DNA from: Gammaproteobacteria bacterium UBA7310
GTDB lineage: Bacteria; Pseudomonadota; Gammaproteobacteria; Pseudomonadales; Ketobacteraceae
Direction: 5' to 3'
Length of the DNA: 26,615 nucleotides
Assembly: GCA_002471665.1 (NCBI GenBank)
Contig: DKQK01000006.1
Span: forward strand, 1-26,615
Numbering within the stretch: position 1 is the stretch's first letter; every line of letters begins with the position of its first letter. Below are positions 23,020 through 26,615 of the stretch, one piece after another. The position numbers and the translations under genes are program-made. The notes below the pieces were generated by a model, which was given only the letters and a program-made list of their open reading frames with translations, had not been told where the DNA came from and made no database searches.

Positions 23020-23751
23020 ATGCCTGCCACCGACCGTACGCCCAAGTACAAACGTATCCTCTTGAAACTCAGTGGTGAGGCCCTGATGGGCGATTTCGAT
23101 TTCGGGATCGACCCCAATGTGCTGGATCGTATGGCATTGGAAATCGGCCAGTTGCGGGGAATCGGGGTTCAGGTCGGCCTCGTGGTGGGTGGCGGCAACC
23201 TGTTTCGTGGAGCTGCTCTGCAGAAAACCGGGCTGGACCGGGTCACCGGTGATCATATGGGGATGCTGGCCACCGTTATGAACGGATTGGCCATGCGCGA
23301 TGCCCTGGAGCGTTCCAATATATCCACCACCCTGATGTCCGCTATCCAGATGAGCGGTGTGGTGGAGCATTACGATCGCCGCAAATCCATGCGCCTGCTG
23401 GAACAGGGCGACGTGGTGATTTTCGCTGCGGGCACCGGTAACCCGTTTTTTACCACGGACTCCGCCGCCTGCCTGCGGGGAATCGAAGTGGAGGCGGATG
23501 CGGTGTTCAAGGCAACCAAGGTCGATGGTGTATACGATTCCGATCCGGTGGTGAACCCGGAAGCAGCCAAGTACGATCGCCTGACTTATGATGAAGTGCT
23601 TGAAAAAAAGCTGGGAGTCATGGATCTTACTGCCATCTGTTTGTGCCGGGATCACGATATGCCGGTGCGCGTGTTCAACATGAATCAACCGGGTTCATTG
23701 CTTACCGTAACCTTGGGTGGAGCCGACGGAACCCTCATTGAAAAAGGATAA
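23020..23751 (+). CDS. pyrH: UMP kinase
   Basis: A 243-residue bacterial UMP kinase (E. coli 241), converting UMP to UDP with ATP; an amino-acid-kinase fold hexamer activated by GTP and inhibited by UTP. Signatures include RILLKLSGEALMG at about 12-24, VVGGGNLFRG, the GTGNPFFTTDSAA ATP/UMP loop at about 138-150, and KVDGVYDSDPV. AGGAG is 8 nt before ATG 23020. It is followed 5 bp later by frr, a conserved pair. Confidence 0.99.
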   Translation: MPATDRTPKYKRILLKLSGEALMGDFDFGIDPNVLDRMALEIGQLRGIGVQVGLVVGGGNLFRGAALQKTGLDRVTGDHMGMLATVMNGLAMRDALERSNISTTLMSAIQMSGVVEHYDRRKSMRLLEQGDVVIFAAGTGNPFFTTDSAACLRGIEVEADAVFKATKVDGVYDSDPVVNPEAAKYDRLTYDEVLEKKLGVMDLTAICLCRDHDMPVRVFNMNQPGSLLTVTLGGADGTLIEKG

Positions 23752-23756
23752 AGGCC

Positions 23757-24314
23757 GTGATTGAAGACATTAAAAAAGATGCCGAAGCCCGCATGAAAAA
23801 ATCGTTGGAGGCCCTGGGAAACGCCTTCAAAAAGATTCGTACCGGTCGTGCACACCCCAGTATTCTCGATGGGGTAATGGTGTCCTACTACGGTGCCGAT
23901 ACGCCGCTTAAACAGGTCGCCAACATCAATATTGAAGATGGCCGTACCCTGGCGGTGAGCGCCTGGGAGAAGCACCTGATTCCCGAAATAGAAAAAGCCA
24001 TCATGAAAGCCGATCTGGGTTTGAACCCCAGCAGCAATGGTGAATTGATTCGGGTGCCCATGCCACCGTTGACGGAGCAGACCCGTAAGGAAATGGCCAA
24101 ACTGTGCAAGGCAGAAGCCGAGCAGGGGCGTGTTTCCATTCGCAGTATTCGTCGCGATGCCAACAGTGATCTGAAGGATTTGCTGAAAGAGAAAGAAATT
24201 AGCGAAGACGAAGAACGTAAAGGGCAGGACGACATTCAGAAATTAACCGACAAATACGTTGCGTTGATTGAAGACATGCTGAAAACAAAAGAAGCGGACT
24301 TGATGGAAGTTTGA
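23757..24314 (+). CDS. frr: Ribosome recycling factor
   Basis: A 185-residue RRF, identical in length to the E. coli protein. It acts with EF-G to split the post-termination ribosome. Hallmarks are the N-terminal KKDAEARMKKSLEAL, the KIRTGRAHPSILDG loop at about 26-39, the VPMPPLTEQTRKE hinge region, and the C-terminal helix. The start is GTG at 23757, 5 bp after the pyrH stop, with AAGGAT/AAAGG upstream; no in-frame ATG gives a full-length protein. Confidence 0.99.
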   Translation: MIEDIKKDAEARMKKSLEALGNAFKKIRTGRAHPSILDGVMVSYYGADTPLKQVANINIEDGRTLAVSAWEKHLIPEIEKAIMKADLGLNPSSNGELIRVPMPPLTEQTRKEMAKLCKAEAEQGRVSIRSIRRDANSDLKDLLKEKEISEDEERKGQDDIQKLTDKYVALIEDMLKTKEADLMEV

Positions 24315-24330
24315 GTCCAGGTCATTTCTC

Positions 24331-24358
24331 CGGGCGGCGGTCTTCATTCAGCCGCCCG
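24331..24358 (+). repeat. GC-rich hairpin between frr and uppS
   Basis: CGGGCGGC (24331-24338) and GCCGCCCG (24351-24358) form an 8-bp stem with a 12-nt loop in the 72-bp gap. There is no U-tract, so it is more likely an mRNA processing or stability element, or a partial attenuator, than a full terminator. Confidence 0.6.
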
Positions 24359-24386
24359 CGACTTTCCGTAAAACCAGAGGATCACT

Positions 24387-25154
24387 GTGAAAGTACAATC
24401 TTCTGCGCCGGATCTGGAATCGGTCCAGTCCTCCATTCCTCGTCATGTGGCCATCATCATGGATGGCAACAATCGTTGGGCCAGGCAGCGTGGCCTGCGT
24501 GGCGTTGAAGGCCATAAGCAAGGCGCGAAAACCGTTCGTGACACCGTGGAAAACTGTGCCAGGGCCGGGGTGGAAGTCCTCACCGTCTACGCCTTTAGCA
24601 GCGAAAACTGGCGTCGCCCGCAGGATGAGGTCAATGCCCTGATGAACCTGTTTTTGGAAGCGCTGGCGGATGAGGTGCCGGACCTTCATAAAAACGGCAT
24701 TCGTCTGGTGTTCATTGGTGATCTGTCGGCCTTCAGTGATGAGCTGAGGGATAAAATGCAGCAGGCCATGAAGCAGACCGTTGGCAACAAGCAGATGGTA
24801 TTTGCCGTTGCGGTCAATTATGGTGGGCAGTGGGATATTGCCAATGCGGCGCAACAGCTGGCGCGGCAGGTCAAGAGCGGTGGCTTGGAACCGGAGGCTA
24901 TTTCACCTGAGTTGCTGCAGCAAAAGGTCGCATTGGCTGAATTTCCTCCACCTGATCTCTGTATTCGTACCGGTGGCGAACACCGTATCAGTAATTTCCT
25001 GTTGTGGCAGCTGGCCTACGCCGAGCTGTATTTCACCGATGTGTACTGGCCCGATTTTGATGACGCAGCCTTGCATGAGGCGTTTGCCGACTATCAACGG
25101 CGCCAACGGCGGTTTGGGCGTACCAGTGAACAAGTAGAAGCGAGCCAACAATAA
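24387..25154 (+). CDS. uppS: Undecaprenyl diphosphate synthase (cis-prenyltransferase)
   Basis: A 255-residue cis-prenyltransferase that condenses eight isopentenyl-PP units onto farnesyl-PP to make the C55 carrier for peptidoglycan and O-antigen. The catalytic motif HVAIIMDGNNRWA has Asp26; further family blocks are TVYAFSSENW (with the substrate-binding Arg-rich RRP after it), VNYGGQWDI, and CIRTGGEHRISNFLLWQ. The GTG start at 24387 is supported by AGAGG 6 nt upstream. It is 1 bp before cdsA. Confidence 0.98.
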   Translation: MKVQSSAPDLESVQSSIPRHVAIIMDGNNRWARQRGLRGVEGHKQGAKTVRDTVENCARAGVEVLTVYAFSSENWRRPQDEVNALMNLFLEALADEVPDLHKNGIRLVFIGDLSAFSDELRDKMQQAMKQTVGNKQMVFAVAVNYGGQWDIANAAQQLARQVKSGGLEPEAISPELLQQKVALAEFPPPDLCIRTGGEHRISNFLLWQLAYAELYFTDVYWPDFDDAALHEAFADYQRRQRRFGRTSEQVEASQQ

Positions 25155-25155
25155 T

Positions 25156-25965
25156 ATGCTGAAACAGAGAATCATAACCGCGTTGGTTCTTTTGCCCCTG
25201 GTTCTTGGGGCAATTTTTTATTTATCAACGCCGTGGTTTGCTGTCGCAATGGTGGTGCCTGTGACCCTGGCGGCCTGGGAATGGGCCAATATTATGGGCA
25301 TTCACCGTCAGTCCGGCCGGGTGGCCTATGCCGCGTTGGTGCTGGCGGGGATGGCGCTGGAATACTGGTTGAATCTGGATTGGGTACTGGCACTGTCGGT
25401 TATCTGGTGGTCGCTGGCCATCGCGATGGTGCGGGTCTACCCACAGCAAGTGGCCGTGTGGTCCGGGCCATTCACCCAGGGCGCCATCGGCCTGTTGGTG
25501 TTACTCCCTGCGTGGTGGGGATTGGTGGTGTTGCATCGGCAGGAGGGTGGCTCCTGGTGGATGCTGTACGCGTTTCTTCTGGTGTGGGGCGCGGATACCG
25601 GCGCGTATTTTGCCGGGCGTGCCTTGGGCAAAAACAAGCTGGCTCCCAGGGTCAGCCCGGGTAAAACCATCGAGGGGTTGCTGGGCGGCCTGCTGGTGAC
25701 TGCTGTCATCGCATTGTTGGTGGCCACCCAAACCGCGGCGCTGCAGACCATCAGTCTGTGGTGGTTTATGCTGGTGAGCCTGGTGGCGGTGGTGGGCTCC
25801 GTGTTTGGCGACCTCGCCGAAAGTATGTTTAAACGTCATCGCGGCCTCAAGGACAGTAGCCAGATTCTTCCCGGGCATGGTGGTATTCTAGACCGGATCG
25901 ACAGTATCACGGCAGCGGTCCCACTGTTTGCAGCCGGCATGTTATTGCTGGGTGCATTTCATTGA
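25156..25965 (+). CDS. cdsA: Phosphatidate cytidylyltransferase (CDP-diacylglycerol synthase)
   Basis: A 269-residue polytopic inner-membrane enzyme that makes CDP-diacylglycerol from phosphatidate and CTP, the precursor of all bacterial phospholipids. Seven or so hydrophobic segments are visible from about residue 7 onward. The CDP-DAG synthase signature spans about 215-248 (SVFGDLAESMFKR, KDSSQILPGHGG, LDRIDS), with the invariant Asp219 and Asp246/Asp249. VSPGKTIEG is also typical. It begins 1 bp after uppS without a clear ribosome site, which indicates coupling. dxr follows after 11 bp. Confidence 0.98.
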   Translation: MLKQRIITALVLLPLVLGAIFYLSTPWFAVAMVVPVTLAAWEWANIMGIHRQSGRVAYAALVLAGMALEYWLNLDWVLALSVIWWSLAIAMVRVYPQQVAVWSGPFTQGAIGLLVLLPAWWGLVVLHRQEGGSWWMLYAFLLVWGADTGAYFAGRALGKNKLAPRVSPGKTIEGLLGGLLVTAVIALLVATQTAALQTISLWWFMLVSLVAVVGSVFGDLAESMFKRHRGLKDSSQILPGHGGILDRIDSITAAVPLFAAGMLLLGAFH

Positions 25966-25976
25966 CGGTTCCAGAC

Positions 25977-26615
25977 ATGTCCACAGTACAAAACATAACG
26001 GTGCTGGGCAGCACCGGTTCAATTGGCGTCAGCACCCTGGATGTGCTCAGGCAGCACAGGGGGCGTTATCGGGCTTTTGCCCTGACAGCCCACACCAATG
26101 TAGACGATCTGTTCCGACAGGTGCTGGAGTTCATGCCCCGTTATGCGGTGTTGCTGGAGGATTCCCGGGCCGAGGAGCTGCGGAACCGTTTGCGGCAGGC
26201 AGGGTCTGATACCGAAGTCCTGGCCGGTATGGACGGTTTGGTAGCGGTGGCCGAGCACGCCGATGTGGATCAGGTGATGGCCGCCATTGTCGGGGCTGCG
26301 GGCCTGTTGCCCACTCTGGCGGCGGTACGTTCCGGCAAGCGTGTGTTGCTTGCCAATAAAGAAGCCCTGGTGATGAGTGGGCAGCTGTTTATGTCGGCGG
26401 TTAAGCGCAGTGGCGCGGAGTTGTTGCCCATCGACAGCGAGCATAACGCCATCTTTCAATGTATGCCGGTGGATTTTGCAGATGGCCTGGGCCGGAAAGG
26501 GGTGTCTCGTATACTGCTCACCGGGTCCGGGGGGCCGTTTCGCCAACTACCGCTGGCTCAGTTCGCCGAGGTAACCCCGGAGCAGGCCTGCGCCCACCCC
26601 AATTGGTCCATGGGG
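25977..26615 (+). CDS. dxr: 1-deoxy-D-xylulose 5-phosphate reductoisomerase, partial
   Basis: The first 213 codons of DXR (family length about 390-400), cut by the window end. It performs the committed step of the MEP isoprenoid pathway, making 2-C-methyl-D-erythritol 4-phosphate with NADPH. The Rossmann motif GSTGSIG is at residues 11-17, LLANKEAL at 124-131, the metal/substrate motif PIDSEHNAIFQ at 151-161 (Asp153, Glu155), LTGSGGPF at 181-188, and HPNW at 207-210. ATG 25977 is 11 bp after cdsA; a TTG at 25962 overlapping the cdsA stop is a less likely alternative. Isoprenoid precursors made here feed the neighbouring uppS. Confidence 0.97.
   Translation, partial: MSTVQNITVLGSTGSIGVSTLDVLRQHRGRYRAFALTAHTNVDDLFRQVLEFMPRYAVLLEDSRAEELRNRLRQAGSDTEVLAGMDGLVAVAEHADVDQVMAAIVGAAGLLPTLAAVRSGKRVLLANKEALVMSGQLFMSAVKRSGAELLPIDSEHNAIFQCMPVDFADGLGRKGVSRILLTGSGGPFRQLPLAQFAEVTPEQACAHPNWSMG

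Noticed and set aside
22921..23688. 255-codon minus-strand frame opposite pyrH
   Set aside because: Antisense shadow of pyrH; His/Gln-rich composition typical of antisense frames.

Overview
The window is a stretch of gammaproteobacterial chromosome of moderate GC. The strongest evidence is the gene order on the right: map and glnD-dapC-dapD on the minus strand, diverging from rpsB-tsf-pyrH-frr-uppS-cdsA-dxr on the plus strand. This is a conserved gammaproteobacterial arrangement, and the proteins match E. coli or Haemophilus in length and catalytic residues. A PhaC-like hydrolase, a COG3687-type metal-dependent hydrolase and a lone molybdopterin oxidoreductase suggest a marine or hydrocarbon-associated relative of Pseudomonas/Alcanivorax. 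That taxonomic guess is inference only.

Layout. Bases 1-2280 (plus): an unrecognised protein, an HGGGW-type esterase and an extended SDR that overlaps it by 4 bp. Bases 2281-4378 (plus): a membrane-anchored coiled-coil protein, then a response regulator with a degenerate GGDEF domain behind a perfect CRP/Vfr-type palindrome. Bases 4407-4537: tRNA-Leu(UAG) with its own promoter. Bases 4724-6897 (plus): a PHA-synthase-like hydrolase with Ser in place of the nucleophilic Cys, then a ferritin-like metal-dependent hydrolase behind a palindrome-rich promoter region. Bases 6917-6944: a bidirectional terminator. Bases 6943-11212 (minus): a MerR-like regulator, a frameshifted DUF4382 lipoprotein and a molybdopterin oxidoreductase. 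Bases 11213-11734: about 520 bp without a convincing gene, holding AT-rich operator-like palindromes and a larger inverted repeat. Bases 11735-20840 (minus): O-methyltransferase, a small unknown protein, dapE, an unknown membrane protein, yffB, dapD, dapC, glnD and map. Bases 20841-26615 (plus): rpsB promoter and leader, then rpsB to dxr, with dxr cut by the window end.

How the genes fit together. dapC, dapD and dapE carry out the succinylase branch of diaminopimelate/lysine synthesis and sit beside glnD, the nitrogen-status sensor. The right-hand block combines translation (S2, EF-Ts, RRF, methionine aminopeptidase), UMP kinase, undecaprenyl-PP synthase, CDP-diacylglycerol synthase and the committed step of the MEP isoprenoid pathway, so isoprenoid supply, lipid carrier synthesis and phospholipid synthesis are adjacent.

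I found no CRISPR array, insertion sequence, phage or toxin-antitoxin signature, and no clear new multi-gene system. The most notable items are the degenerate GGDEF regulator with its CRP-like site, the Ser-type PhaC homologue, the one-base frameshift in the lipoprotein gene, the unusual Mo-ligand region of the oxidoreductase, and several unassigned palindromic regulatory regions.
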